Shown here piece by piece: positions 37,502 to 47,605 of a stretch of 64,000 nt of DNA. Source of the stretch: Sphingomonadaceae bacterium (GTDB lineage Bacteria; Pseudomonadota; Alphaproteobacteria; Sphingomonadales; Sphingomonadaceae); NCBI GenBank assembly GCA_947473355.1, contig CANJCQ010000007.1, forward strand, positions 1 through 64,000, given 5' to 3'. Numbering within the stretch: the first letter of the stretch is position 1; the number at the start of each line of letters is the position of its first letter. Under the pieces are notes generated by a model. That model was not told the origin of the DNA. It did not search any database and was given only the letters and a program-made list of their open reading frames with translations. The translations under genes were made by a program, and so were the position numbers.

Positions 37502-38668
37502 CTATAGCCCCTCAAGCTCCACGTCATAACGCGCCAGATAGCGCGCATACAAGGGCTCAAGCTTCTCTTTGCTCAGTCCGTACTGGTCGAGCTTGTAGCC
37601 ATGCTTGCCGAACTTGTTCTGCGGATTGTCGTCGACCCAACCCTGGATGCCGGCCTCGGCCTGTGGCGTAAACTCGTCGCCAAGCTTGGCATAGAGCGCC
37701 CGCATGGTGCCCATTGGATCGTTCATCATGTCGGCATATTGCACGTCGATGATCCGGTCCTCGCCGTGCTTGTCGCGAAAGTTCATCGCGCGTTCGGCGT
37801 GCTGGGCGCAATACCAGGGATACTGTTCGCCCAGCCAGTCATAGTCGATCCGGCCCATCAGCATGCGGTGGCTCATCGAGATGATCGAGCACAGCGAGCC
37901 AGTCGCGACATAGGGATCGCGGTGGGTCCAGATGAGACGCGCGTCGGGATATTCCTTGATCAGATAATCCAGATGCAGCGCATGGCTCGGCATCTTGAGG
38001 TTCCAGGTGCCGGGTGCCTTGTGCTGCAGCGCCTGCAGGAACTTCTTGTGCCAGGCATAGGCGCTGGTCATGTCGGCCTGGAAAATGTACTCGCGATACT
38101 TGGGCAGAATGCCCTTGCTCTCGATCATCAGTGTCTTGAAATCGTGGGCCAGAAACCAGACGCATTCGTGCGGATAGATCGGCGAGCTGCGATAGATCAC
38201 ACCGGCCTCGGGATGGGCCTTGAGCATGGCTGCATGGGCATCGAGCTTGGCCTGAACGCGCGGGTTGTTGGTCAGTTCGGCGGTGGAGACGGGCGGGATC
38301 GGATCCTCGATTTCCCACTCGAGCGGCGAGCGCCGCGCCGGATCGGCGGCGAGCAGGTTTGACATCAGGGTGGTTCCGGTGCGCGGTATGCCCATGACGA
38401 AGACCGGCTTTTCGATTGGCCGTTCAAGCAATTCGGGGTTGGCCTGCAGATAGCCCCAGACCTTGAGGCGATCGCTCAGATACTTGAGGCAATCGCCGCG
38501 GACCCGTTCGATCCCGGCATCCATGTAAAGCCCTTTGGCGATACCGTCGTTGAAATCCTCGACGAAGACATCGAGGCCCTCGCGATAACTGTCGCAATCG
38601 AACGAAGTGACGCCAGTATCCTTGTGCGCCTGATCGATCAGCGCATTGGCGTCGAGCGGATTTGCCAT
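37502..38668 (-). CDS. Sulfotransferase family protein
   Basis: KPVFVMGIPRTGTTLMSNLLAADP (5'-PSB loop), LKMPSHALHLDYLIKEYPDARLIWTHRDP (3'-PB loop). Confidence 0.92.
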   Translation of the reverse strand: MANPLDANALIDQAHKDTGVTSFDCDSYREGLDVFVEDFNDGIAKGLYMDAGIERVRGDCLKYLSDRLKVWGYLQANPELLERPIEKPVFVMGIPRTGTTLMSNLLAADPARRSPLEWEIEDPIPPVSTAELTNNPRVQAKLDAHAAMLKAHPEAGVIYRSSPIYPHECVWFLAHDFKTLMIESKGILPKYREYIFQADMTSAYAWHKKFLQALQHKAPGTWNLKMPSHALHLDYLIKEYPDARLIWTHRDPYVATGSLCSIISMSHRMLMGRIDYDWLGEQYPWYCAQHAERAMNFRDKHGEDRIIDVQYADMMNDPMGTMRALYAKLGDEFTPQAEAGIQGWVDDNPQNKFGKHGYKLDQYGLSKEKLEPLYARYLARYDVELEGL

Positions 38669-38813
38669 TCTGAAAAGCTCCTCAATCCCGGTAAAATTCT
38701 GCGAGGCCTGCAATGGCCTTCGAAGCGGGCAGCTAACCCGCAAGCATGTATCCTTGGCAATGCGCTTCATGCGGCCAATCGGGTCAGATAGTCGAATTCA
38801 GGCCAATACTCGC

Positions 38814-39701
38814 TCAGGCGCTCTGCAATCCCCGTGTCTGGCGCTGACGGAACTGGCTGGGGCTGATGCCGACGGCGCGGCGGAAGGCATAGGTGAAGCT
38901 CGATGGCGAGGAGAAGCCCATGGTGAAGGCAATGGTCTTGACGCTTTCTCCATCGACCAGCAAGCGCTTGGCCCGTTCCATCCGGCGCTGCTCGACATAG
39001 TCGCCGATCGAACAGCCCCGGCTGACCTTGAAGCCCCTCGTGAGCTGACGCACCGACATGTTGCAATGCCGCGCCAGTTCGCTGAGCGAAGGCGCGGCGG
39101 GGTCTTCGCTCAGCCGCTCGTCGATCAGCCGCAAGCGCCAGCCGGCGAGGCCGCCAGTTGCTGGTTGTTCTTCCTTTTCGAGATAGAGCCGGGCCAGCTC
39201 GATGGCCAGTTCGCCGCCGAGATGCTCGAACATCGCGTCCGCTGCATGGCCCGGATAGCGAATCTCCTCGGTCAGGCGAAACAGCAGCGCGCGGATGCGG
39301 GCATTGGTAATGTCGAGCGTTGCGGCGAGCTGCGCGTCGCTCCACTGTGGCTCCTGCCCGATGATCGTGGTGATCAGGGTGGGGCTGATCTGGCAGACAA
39401 TCGACAGCTGCCTACCGCTGCCGCCGCGAAATTGCAGATGTTCGCCCGGCGGGACCATGAATATATCGCCCAGCCGCTCGAAGCGGTTCGGCCCCCAGCG
39501 CTGGCGATAGCAGGCGCGGGCATTGAGCGGGCGCGGGGTGAGGCACATGTTGATCTGGTAGTGCGGTTCGGTGGCGACCAGGGCATCGGTCGGCGCGGGA
39601 ATATCGAACCGCACCAGCTGCGCCGACAGACTGGTGCCGGTCAGTTCGGCATCGACGGTAATCGTTGCAGTTTCGGACACTGCTGGGCCGGGCTCTGGCA
39701 T
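38814..39701 (-). CDS. AraC family transcriptional regulator
   Basis: C-terminal LARHCNMSVRQLTRGFKVSRGCSIGDYVEQRRMERAKRLL...FTMGFSSPSSFTYAFRRAVGISPSQFR. Confidence 0.92.
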   Translation of the reverse strand: MPEPGPAVSETATITVDAELTGTSLSAQLVRFDIPAPTDALVATEPHYQINMCLTPRPLNARACYRQRWGPNRFERLGDIFMVPPGEHLQFRGGSGRQLSIVCQISPTLITTIIGQEPQWSDAQLAATLDITNARIRALLFRLTEEIRYPGHAADAMFEHLGGELAIELARLYLEKEEQPATGGLAGWRLRLIDERLSEDPAAPSLSELARHCNMSVRQLTRGFKVSRGCSIGDYVEQRRMERAKRLLVDGESVKTIAFTMGFSSPSSFTYAFRRAVGISPSQFRQRQTRGLQSA

Positions 39702-39841
39702 TAATTGTCCTCGATTGCACGATATGGCCTGAAATCTATAGCGAGCACACTTGCGGCGCAAGCCGCTTGCGCCAAACATCGCCGCACACAAGATCGGCGC
39801 CTGCGCGGGCGCCATATCAATCATGGGCTGAGGAGATTTTC

Positions 39842-40660
39842 ATGGGCAGCGGCCTGTTCGATTGCACTGGCAAAGTGACCATGGTCACAGGCGGCAACTC
39901 TGGGCTGGGGCTGGGCTTCGCCATGGGCTGTGCCAAGATGGGCGGCGATGTCGCGATCTGGGCGCGCAATGAGGAAAAGAATGCGCTGGCCAAGGACAAG
40001 CTGCTGGCGGCTGGTGCGGGCCGGGTCCTGACCTACAAGGTCGATGTCACTTCCGAAGAGCAGGTCACCGAGGGCTACAAACAGCTCAAGGCCGATTTCG
40101 GCCGGCTCGATTGCGTTTTCGCCAATTCCGGCCGCAATGCCCGCACCAGCAATTTCATCGACATGGATTCGGCCGAATGGCATGACCTGCTGGCCGTTAG
40201 TCAGCACGGCGCTTTCTACACACTGCGCGAGGGCGCGCGGCTGATGATCGAACGCGCCGAGGCCGGTGAGCCCGGCGGCAGCCTGGTGTTCTGCGGCTCA
40301 TTGTCGATGATTCAGGGTGTCCCCGGCATCTACAACTATGCCGCTTCAAAAGGCGCGATGGGCGCGGTGATCCGCGGAATTGCAGTCGAACTTGGCAAAT
40401 ATGGCATCCGCGCCAACACCGTGGCGCCCGGCTATATCAAGACCGGATTTTCCGAAGGCATGCCTGAGGAAATGGCAGCACAGATCGACGGACTGTTCTC
40501 TTCGGTCACCCCGATCGCGCGCCCCGGCTATCCCGAAGACTTTGAAGGTATCGCTGCCTATCTGTGCAGCGACGCCTCGCGCTTCCATTCCGGCGACACG
40601 ATCATCATCGACGGCGGCAGTGTGATTTTTCCGCCCTATGCGGCATCTCTCGGAGGATAA
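39842..40660 (+). CDS. SDR family oxidoreductase (tandem copy A)
   Basis: GLFDCTGKVTMVTGGNSGLGLGFAMGCAKMGGDVAIWARNEEKN; YNYAASKGAMGAVIRGIAVELGKYGIRANTVAPG. Confidence 0.92.
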   Translation: MGSGLFDCTGKVTMVTGGNSGLGLGFAMGCAKMGGDVAIWARNEEKNALAKDKLLAAGAGRVLTYKVDVTSEEQVTEGYKQLKADFGRLDCVFANSGRNARTSNFIDMDSAEWHDLLAVSQHGAFYTLREGARLMIERAEAGEPGGSLVFCGSLSMIQGVPGIYNYAASKGAMGAVIRGIAVELGKYGIRANTVAPGYIKTGFSEGMPEEMAAQIDGLFSSVTPIARPGYPEDFEGIAAYLCSDASRFHSGDTIIIDGGSVIFPPYAASLGG

Positions 40661-40667
40661 TTCAGGC

Positions 40668-41459
40668 ATGAGCAAGTTATTTGACTGCACCGGCAAGGTC
40701 ACCATGGTCACCGGCGGCAATGGCGGGATCGGCCTCGGCTTCGCCAAGGGCTGCGCCCAGATGGGCGGCGATATCGCGATCTGGGCGCGCAATGCGGAAA
40801 AGAACGCCGCCGCCAAGGCCGAGCTGCTTGAAGCAGGTGCGGGCCGGGTTGAAACTTACATCGTCGACGTTTCAAGCGAACAGGCCGTGATCGACGGCTA
40901 TGCCCAGCTCAAGGCCGATTTCGGCCGCCTCGACTGCGTCTTCGCCAATTCCGGCCCGCCGCCGCGCTATGATTCGGTGTTCGACATGCCGACCAAGCAC
41001 TGGCACGATTTCCAGGCCGTGGCGCTGCACGGCGCTTTCTACACCCTGCGCGAAGGCGCCCGGCTGATGGTCGAGCGCGCCAAGGCCGGGGAGCCGGGCG
41101 GCAGCCTCGTCGCCTGCGGATCGGGCTCGCTTTATCAGGGCCTCGCCGGCAAGATGGAATATGCCGCCTCCAAGTGCGGCGCTGAGGCAGTGATCCGCTG
41201 CCTTGCAGTAGAACTCGGCGAATATGGCATCCGCGCCAATGTCGTGGCCCCGGGCCTGATCATCACCCCGATGATGGGCCCCAACCCGGATGCCGCCGAC
41301 AAGGCGCTCAGCGCTATCTACGCACCGCAGACGCCGATGCGCCGGCTTGGCTATGGCACCGACTTCGAGGGGATCGGCGCATACCTGTGCAGTGACGCAT
41401 CCTCGTTCATGTCGGGCGAGACCGTGTTCATCGATGGTGGTTACAAGATCCGGCCTTGA
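40668..41459 (+). CDS. SDR family oxidoreductase (tandem copy B)
   Basis: KLFDCTGKVTMVTGGNGGIGLGFAKGCAQMGGDIAIWARNAEKN; high identity to the upstream copy. Confidence 0.92.
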   Translation: MSKLFDCTGKVTMVTGGNGGIGLGFAKGCAQMGGDIAIWARNAEKNAAAKAELLEAGAGRVETYIVDVSSEQAVIDGYAQLKADFGRLDCVFANSGPPPRYDSVFDMPTKHWHDFQAVALHGAFYTLREGARLMVERAKAGEPGGSLVACGSGSLYQGLAGKMEYAASKCGAEAVIRCLAVELGEYGIRANVVAPGLIITPMMGPNPDAADKALSAIYAPQTPMRRLGYGTDFEGIGAYLCSDASSFMSGETVFIDGGYKIRP

Positions 41460-41476
41460 GGCGCGGCTTTGGGAGA

Positions 41477-42502
41477 ATGACAATGAAGGTTCTCAACATT
41501 CACGAAGTCGGCGATGTCCGGCTTGACGAATATGTCTTGCCCGAGGCTGGCCCCAAGGACGTTGTGGTCAAGATGAAGGCTGTCGGCATCTGCGGCTCTG
41601 ACCTTAGCTACATCAAGCACGGCGGCATCATGCGCAAGCCCGGCGGCGTGACGCCAATCGGCCATGAAGGCGCGGGCGAAGTGCTGCGGGTCGGCAGCGA
41701 AGTGTCTGGCATCAGCCCTGGCGATGCTGTCATCATCAACCCGATGAACACGCCGAGCAATGTCGGCAGCGGCGGGCCGGAAGGCGCGTTCGTCCACGAA
41801 TTGCTGGTGCGCGATGCGCGGCTGGACGATTCGATCCTGCCGATCCCGGCGGGTGTCTCCTATGAAGTTGCCGCCATGTGCGAACCGCTGGCGGTGGCGC
41901 TGCACGGGGTCAACCGGGCGAACCTGAAGGCAGGCGACAAGGCTGTCGTGTTCGGCTGCGGCCCGATCGGCCTCGGCATGATCCTGTGGCTGGTGGATAA
42001 GGGCGTGACTGATGTGGTCGCCTTCGATCTGGCGCAGGAGCGACTTGACCGCGCCATGGCGCTAGGCGCGCGTGCCGCCTTTGATCCACGCAAGGTCGAT
42101 CTCTACGAGACGCTGGGTGAGCTGCACGGCAAGGAAATGTGCATGCACAAGCCTGCGGTGGGCACCGATGCCTTCCTCGATGCAGCTGGTGCGCCCAACA
42201 TTCCCACGGATGTGATCAATATCTGCAAATATCAGTCCACGCTGGTGGTGACTGCGGTCTACTACAAGCCGGTCGAAGTGCCGCTCGGCACCATGCTTAC
42301 CAGTGAAATGACGATCACAACAGCCGTTGGCTATCCGACCGAAATGAATGAGGTAGTTGCCTCCATGGCGCGGCTGAAGGACAAGATTGCGACGATGATC
42401 AGCCACCGCGTGCCATTCGATCAGGTGCTTGACGGGCTCAAGATCGCCGGAACGCCGGAATCGGCCAAGGTCATGGTCCACATGGAGGAGGCAGGCGCAT
42501 GA
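41477..42502 (+). CDS. Zinc-binding alcohol dehydrogenase (MDR family)
   Basis: AVGICGSDLSYIKHGG, PIGHEGAGEVLRVGSEV, GDKAVVFGCGPIGLGMILWL. Confidence 0.9.
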   Translation: MTMKVLNIHEVGDVRLDEYVLPEAGPKDVVVKMKAVGICGSDLSYIKHGGIMRKPGGVTPIGHEGAGEVLRVGSEVSGISPGDAVIINPMNTPSNVGSGGPEGAFVHELLVRDARLDDSILPIPAGVSYEVAAMCEPLAVALHGVNRANLKAGDKAVVFGCGPIGLGMILWLVDKGVTDVVAFDLAQERLDRAMALGARAAFDPRKVDLYETLGELHGKEMCMHKPAVGTDAFLDAAGAPNIPTDVINICKYQSTLVVTAVYYKPVEVPLGTMLTSEMTITTAVGYPTEMNEVVASMARLKDKIATMISHRVPFDQVLDGLKIAGTPESAKVMVHMEEAGA

Positions 42503-43749
42503 GCGAGAGCAACAAGCCGACGCCGCTGGAAAACCTGGTCCGCTCAGGCGATGTCCAGACCGAAGCAGTGGCAATCACGCCTTACATCTTCATGTCGCGC
42601 GACATATCGAACGCCTATCTGGTGACCACTTCGGACGGCGATGTCGTGGTCAACACCGGCATGCCCGATGGTGCCGAGCGCAGCGTCGCGCTGTTCAAGC
42701 CTCACCGCACCGGGCCGGTCAAGTACATCGTGCTGACGCAAAGCCATGCCGACCATTTCGGCGGCGTGCCCGAATTCATGGAAGCAGGCACCAAGGTAAT
42801 CGGCGGCCCCGGCTACCTTGAGGCGCGTGACGATATGCTCGGGCTTCAAGCCTTTTTCGGCCCGCGCACCTTCAAGCTTTGGGGCGCCGCGCTCAAACGC
42901 GACACGCCGCCCCGGCCGATCCCGGCTGTCACGCCTGACATTTTCGTGCCGGAAAGCGGCATGAGCTTCGAGGTCGGGGACCGCAGATTCGAGCTGATCC
43001 ATGCCCCCGAAGGCGAGACTGTCGACAACATCCTCGTGTGGCTGCCGAAGGAAAAAGTCGTCTTCACCGGCAATACCTTCGGCCCGGTGTGGCTGTCGAT
43101 GCCCTTCCTCAACACCCTGCGCGGCGACAAGCCACGGCTGGTGCGGACTTACCTCAAGTCGCTTGCCAAGGTGCGCGATCTTGGCGCTGAGATCCTGATC
43201 ACCGGCCACGGCGATCCAATCGTCGGCAAGGACAAGATCCGTGAAGACCTCGACCGCATGGAAGCCGCGGTAACCTATGTCCGCGACTATACCCTCGACG
43301 GCATGAAGGCGGGCAAGGACGTGAACCAGCTGGTCCGCGAGTTCCAGTTCCCCGGCAATGTTGCCATCGGCGATTTCCACGGCAAGGCAAGCTGGGCGGT
43401 ACGGTCGATCTGGCAGGAATATTCCGGCTGGTTCCATTATGAGGACGGCACCACCGCGCTATATGGCGTGCCGCGCAGCTCGGTCCACGCCGACATCGCG
43501 GAACTCGCCGGCGGGGCAGGGGCGCTTGCCGCTAGAGCCCGCGCCCATGTCGATGGCGGGAGGCCGCTCGAGGCGCTACACCTGCTCGACATCGCGTTGG
43601 GGGCAGAGCCTGCGAACGCGGATGCGCTGATGGTCAAGAAGGCCGCCAGCCAGGCCCTGCTTGAAGCATCTGGCGGCGGCAACCTCAGCGAAACGATGTG
43701 GCTGCGCTCCGAGATCGCGGAGATCGATGCAAAGCTGGCCGGGAACTGA
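42499..43749 (+). CDS. MBL-fold protein related to alkyl sulfatases
   Basis: LTQSHADHFGGVPEFM MBL motif; C-terminal EYSGWFHYEDGTTALYGVPRSS...LDIALGAEPANADAL resembles alkyl-sulfatase dimerisation region. Confidence 0.82.
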   Translation: MSESNKPTPLENLVRSGDVQTEAVAITPYIFMSRDISNAYLVTTSDGDVVVNTGMPDGAERSVALFKPHRTGPVKYIVLTQSHADHFGGVPEFMEAGTKVIGGPGYLEARDDMLGLQAFFGPRTFKLWGAALKRDTPPRPIPAVTPDIFVPESGMSFEVGDRRFELIHAPEGETVDNILVWLPKEKVVFTGNTFGPVWLSMPFLNTLRGDKPRLVRTYLKSLAKVRDLGAEILITGHGDPIVGKDKIREDLDRMEAAVTYVRDYTLDGMKAGKDVNQLVREFQFPGNVAIGDFHGKASWAVRSIWQEYSGWFHYEDGTTALYGVPRSSVHADIAELAGGAGALAARARAHVDGGRPLEALHLLDIALGAEPANADALMVKKAASQALLEASGGGNLSETMWLRSEIAEIDAKLAGN

Positions 43750-43777
43750 TCCAGCCTCTGACCAGGGAAATGCGCCA

Positions 43778-44608
43778 ATGAGACTGAAAGACAAAGTCGC
43801 TGTCATCACCGGCGGCACGCGCGGCGTGGGGCGCGGCATTGCCAAGCGCTTTGCCGAGCAAGGCTCGTCGGTCCTGTTCACCGGACGAGCCGAGGAACTG
43901 GGCCTCGCGGTCGAACGCGAAATCCGCGATGCCGGGGGCAATGCCATGTTCCTGCGCGCCGATATCAGCGTGGAAGACGATTGCCGCCGGATGATGGACG
44001 TTGCCGAGGAAAAGTTCGGGCCGCTGACGACATTGGTCAACAATGCCGCGGCGACCCACATGATCGGCACATCGCATCCCCATGCCGACAAGCGCATGCA
44101 CCTTTTGACCAACGAGACGCTCGACATCATGTGGCAGAGCGACCTCTACGGCCTTTTCTGGCTGTGCCGCTATGGCCTGCGCAAGATGCTGGCGCATGGC
44201 AGGCCGGGCTGCTCGATCGTCAACATTTCGTCCGGCGCGGCCTCGGGCGGGATCGGCATGGACGTCTATACCTCGTCAAAGGCGGCGATGAACGGCATCA
44301 CCCATTCGATGGCGGGCGAGTATGCGCGCTCGGGCATCAGGGTGAATGCGATCTCGCTGGGGCTGATCGAGAACGGCGGTGGGGTCACCGCGATGCTGTC
44401 GAACCCCGAAATCGCCAAGGCGACCATGGCGACCATTCCGGTGGGTTTTGTCGGCGATCCGGACGACATTGCCTATGGCGCGATCTATCTGGCGTCCGAC
44501 GAGGCCAAATATGTCACCGGCGTTGTTCTGCCGATCGACGGGGGCTCGCAAGGTTGCCGGGTCGGCGAAAGCGATACCGGCGAGCCCGGCTGGGCCGATC
44601 ACATATGA
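43778..44608 (+). CDS. SDR family oxidoreductase
   Basis: [61 protein letters not shown]. Confidence 0.92.
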   Translation: MRLKDKVAVITGGTRGVGRGIAKRFAEQGSSVLFTGRAEELGLAVEREIRDAGGNAMFLRADISVEDDCRRMMDVAEEKFGPLTTLVNNAAATHMIGTSHPHADKRMHLLTNETLDIMWQSDLYGLFWLCRYGLRKMLAHGRPGCSIVNISSGAASGGIGMDVYTSSKAAMNGITHSMAGEYARSGIRVNAISLGLIENGGGVTAMLSNPEIAKATMATIPVGFVGDPDDIAYGAIYLASDEAKYVTGVVLPIDGGSQGCRVGESDTGEPGWADHI

Positions 44609-44616
44609 AGCGAAGC

Positions 44617-44635
44617 TGAGGCCACAGCGGCCTCA
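44617..44635. terminator. Hairpin after SDR gene (candidate terminator/leader structure)
   Basis: TGAGGCC-ACAGC-GGCCTCA, 9 nt after the SDR stop; no long T-tract. Confidence 0.4.
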
Positions 44636-44705
44636 AGATTTCCTTGTTTGCAGCCGCGGGCGCCCTTGGGCAGGGCGCACCCACATTATTGGAAGATATC
44701 GAACG

Positions 44706-45620
44706 ATGTCACGCACACTTACCCACCTCGAACGGCTTGAAGCCGAAGCCATCCACATCATGCGTGAAGTGGTGGCCGAAAGCGAAAAGCCGGTGTTGAT
44801 GTATTCTGTCGGCAAGGACAGCGCAGTCATGCTGCATCTGGCGCGCAAGGCCTTCTATCCCTCGCCGCCGCCGTTCCCTTTGCTGCATGTCGACACCACC
44901 TGGAAGTTCCAGGAAATGTACAAGCTGCGCGACAAGATGGCCAAAGATAGCGGCATGGAGCTGCTGGTCTATCACAACCCCGAGGCCCAGGAAAAAGGCA
45001 TCAACCCCTTCGACCACGGCCCCTTGCACACTGATATGTGGAAGACCGAAGGCCTCAAGCAGGCGCTCGACAAGTGGGGCTTCGATGCAGCCTTTGGCGG
45101 CGCGCGGCGCGACGAGGAAAAGAGCCGCGCCAAGGAGCGCATCTTTTCGTTCCGCACCGCCAGCCACGGCTGGGATCCCAAGAACCAGCGCCCTGAGCTG
45201 TGGAACATTTACAACGCCAAGAAGAACAAGGGCGAAAGCATCCGCGTCTTCCCGATCTCGAACTGGACCGAGCTCGATATCTGGCAGTATCTGCAGCTCA
45301 ACGACATTCCCATCGTGCCGCTTTACTATGCTGCCAAGCGTCCGACTTTCGAATGGGAGGGGCAGCTGTTCATGGCAGATGACATTCCACGGCTGGAGAA
45401 AGTGCTGGGGTATAGGCCGGAGATTACCGAAAAATCGATCCGTTTCCGCACCTTGGGCTGCTTCCCACTGACCGGCGCGGTGGAGAGCACAGCCTCGACC
45501 CTGCCGGAAATTATCCAGGAAACCCTGCTTACCTCCACTTCGGAGCGGCAGGGCCGCGTGATCGACAAGGATGCAGGCGGTGCCGGCATGGAAGTCAAGA
45601 AACAGCAGGGGTATTTCTGA
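44706..45620 (+). CDS. cysD: Sulfate adenylyltransferase subunit 2
   Basis: [84 protein letters not shown]. Confidence 0.97.
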   Translation: MSRTLTHLERLEAEAIHIMREVVAESEKPVLMYSVGKDSAVMLHLARKAFYPSPPPFPLLHVDTTWKFQEMYKLRDKMAKDSGMELLVYHNPEAQEKGINPFDHGPLHTDMWKTEGLKQALDKWGFDAAFGGARRDEEKSRAKERIFSFRTASHGWDPKNQRPELWNIYNAKKNKGESIRVFPISNWTELDIWQYLQLNDIPIVPLYYAAKRPTFEWEGQLFMADDIPRLEKVLGYRPEITEKSIRFRTLGCFPLTGAVESTASTLPEIIQETLLTSTSERQGRVIDKDAGGAGMEVKKQQGYF

Positions 45621-47605
45621 TGACCTCGACCAAAACAGACCCCATCTACGTCACTGAGGCCCTCATTGCCGAGGATATCGACGCATACCTCGATCAACAC
45701 CAGCACAAGACCATGCTGCGCTTCATCACCTGCGGCTCGGTCGACGACGGAAAATCGACGCTTATCGGGCGCTTGCTCTATGATTCGAAGATGATCTTCG
45801 AAGATCAGCTCGATGCACTGACTGCCGATTCCAAGAAAGTCGGCACGCAAGGGCAGGAGATCGATTTCGCGCTCCTCGTCGATGGTCTTGCCGCCGAGCG
45901 CGAGCAGGGCATCACCATCGACGTCGCCTACCGCTTCTTCAACACCGAGAAGCGCAAATTCATCGTCGCCGATTGCCCGGGGCACGAGCAATATACCCGC
46001 AACATGGTGACCGGTGCCTCTACTGCCGATCTCGCAGTGATCCTGATCGATGCGCGCAAGGGCGTGCTGGTTCAGACCCGCCGCCACTCGTACCTGTGCC
46101 ACCTGATCGGCATCAAGAATCTGGTGCTGGCGGTCAACAAGATGGATCTGGTCGATTATGACCAGAAGGTGTTCGACCAGATTGTCGCCGACTATAGCGA
46201 GTTTGCCAAGAGCATCGGCATCGAGAGCTTCACGGCCATGCCGATCTCGGGCTTCAAGGGCGACAACATCATCGGCTCTTCGGAAAACACGCCGTGGTAC
46301 ACCGGCCCGAACCTCGTCGAGCATCTCGAAAGCGTCGAAGTCAATTCGGCGCGCGATGCGGCCAAGCCGTTCCGCATGCCGGTGCAATGGGTCAACCGTC
46401 CGAACCTCTATTTCCGGGGCTTTTCGGGGCTGATCGCCTCCGGCAGCGTCAAGGTCGGCGATGCCGTCCGCGTGCTGCCTTCTGGCAAGACTTCGACTGT
46501 TGCCAAGATCGCTGTCGCCGATGGCCAGGCCGCGCTCCCGGTGGTTACCGGCAGCGACATCACCACAGAGAAGTATCTCGAGCTGGTGAGCGGCATCGAC
46601 GAGGCGGTAGCCGGGGAATCGGTCACGATCTGCTTTGCCGATGAAGTCGATTGCTCGCGCGGCGATGTCATTGCGCTCGCCGACAGTCCACCGCAGGCTG
46701 CCGACCAGTTCGAAAGCACCATCGTCTGGCTCAACGACGATCCGCTGCAAGTTGGCCGCGCCTATTGGCTCAAGCTTGGCACGCAGATGGTTTCGGCGAC
46801 GGTCCACCAGCCAAAATATGCTGTTAATGTCAACACGATGGAACATGTTGCGGTCAAGACACTTGAGCTCAATGCGATCGGCGTTGCGGAAATCGTCACC
46901 GACAAACCCATCGTCTTCGAACCCTATGCCGACAACCGCACGCTGGGCGGCTTTATCCTGATCGACAAGATGACCAATTCGACCGTGGCTGCCGGCATGC
47001 TGAACTTCTCGCTGCGCCGTTCGCAGAATGTCCACTGGCAGGCGCTCGATATCAGCCGCGAGGCCCACGCGGGTCTCAAGAACCAGAAACCTGCAGTGCT
47101 GTGGTTCACTGGCCTCAGTGGTTCGGGCAAGTCGACCATCGCCAACCTTGTCGAAAAGAAGCTGCACCGGATGAACCGGCACACCTTCCTGCTCGATGGC
47201 GACAACGTACGCCACGGGCTCAACAAGGACCTCGGCTTCACCGAGGCCGACCGCATCGAGAACATCCGCCGGGTCGGCGAGGTTGCCAAGCTGATGACCG
47301 ATGCCGGCCTCATCGTGATGACCGCCTTCATCTCGCCCTTCAAGGCCGACCGCGACATGGTGCGCGCGATGCTGCCCGAGGGTGAATTCATCGAAGTGTT
47401 CGTCGATACGCCGCTCAGCGTTGCCGAGGAGCGCGACGTGAAGGGGCTCTACAAGAAGGCCCGCTCCGGCGCGCTCAAGAACTTCACCGGCATCGACAGC
47501 CCCTATGAGGCCCCGGCCAATCCGGAAATCCGCGTCGATACGACGGCTATGACGGCGGAAGAGGCGGCGACGGTGATTGTCGATACGTTGCTGGGTGATC
47601 TGTAG
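45620..47605 (+). CDS. cysNC: Bifunctional sulfate adenylyltransferase subunit 1 / adenylylsulfate kinase
   Basis: GTPase [39 protein letters not shown] kinase [36 protein letters not shown]. Confidence 0.97.
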   Translation: MTSTKTDPIYVTEALIAEDIDAYLDQHQHKTMLRFITCGSVDDGKSTLIGRLLYDSKMIFEDQLDALTADSKKVGTQGQEIDFALLVDGLAAEREQGITIDVAYRFFNTEKRKFIVADCPGHEQYTRNMVTGASTADLAVILIDARKGVLVQTRRHSYLCHLIGIKNLVLAVNKMDLVDYDQKVFDQIVADYSEFAKSIGIESFTAMPISGFKGDNIIGSSENTPWYTGPNLVEHLESVEVNSARDAAKPFRMPVQWVNRPNLYFRGFSGLIASGSVKVGDAVRVLPSGKTSTVAKIAVADGQAALPVVTGSDITTEKYLELVSGIDEAVAGESVTICFADEVDCSRGDVIALADSPPQAADQFESTIVWLNDDPLQVGRAYWLKLGTQMVSATVHQPKYAVNVNTMEHVAVKTLELNAIGVAEIVTDKPIVFEPYADNRTLGGFILIDKMTNSTVAAGMLNFSLRRSQNVHWQALDISREAHAGLKNQKPAVLWFTGLSGSGKSTIANLVEKKLHRMNRHTFLLDGDNVRHGLNKDLGFTEADRIENIRRVGEVAKLMTDAGLIVMTAFISPFKADRDMVRAMLPEGEFIEVFVDTPLSVAEERDVKGLYKKARSGALKNFTGIDSPYEAPANPEIRVDTTAMTAEEAATVIVDTLLGDL

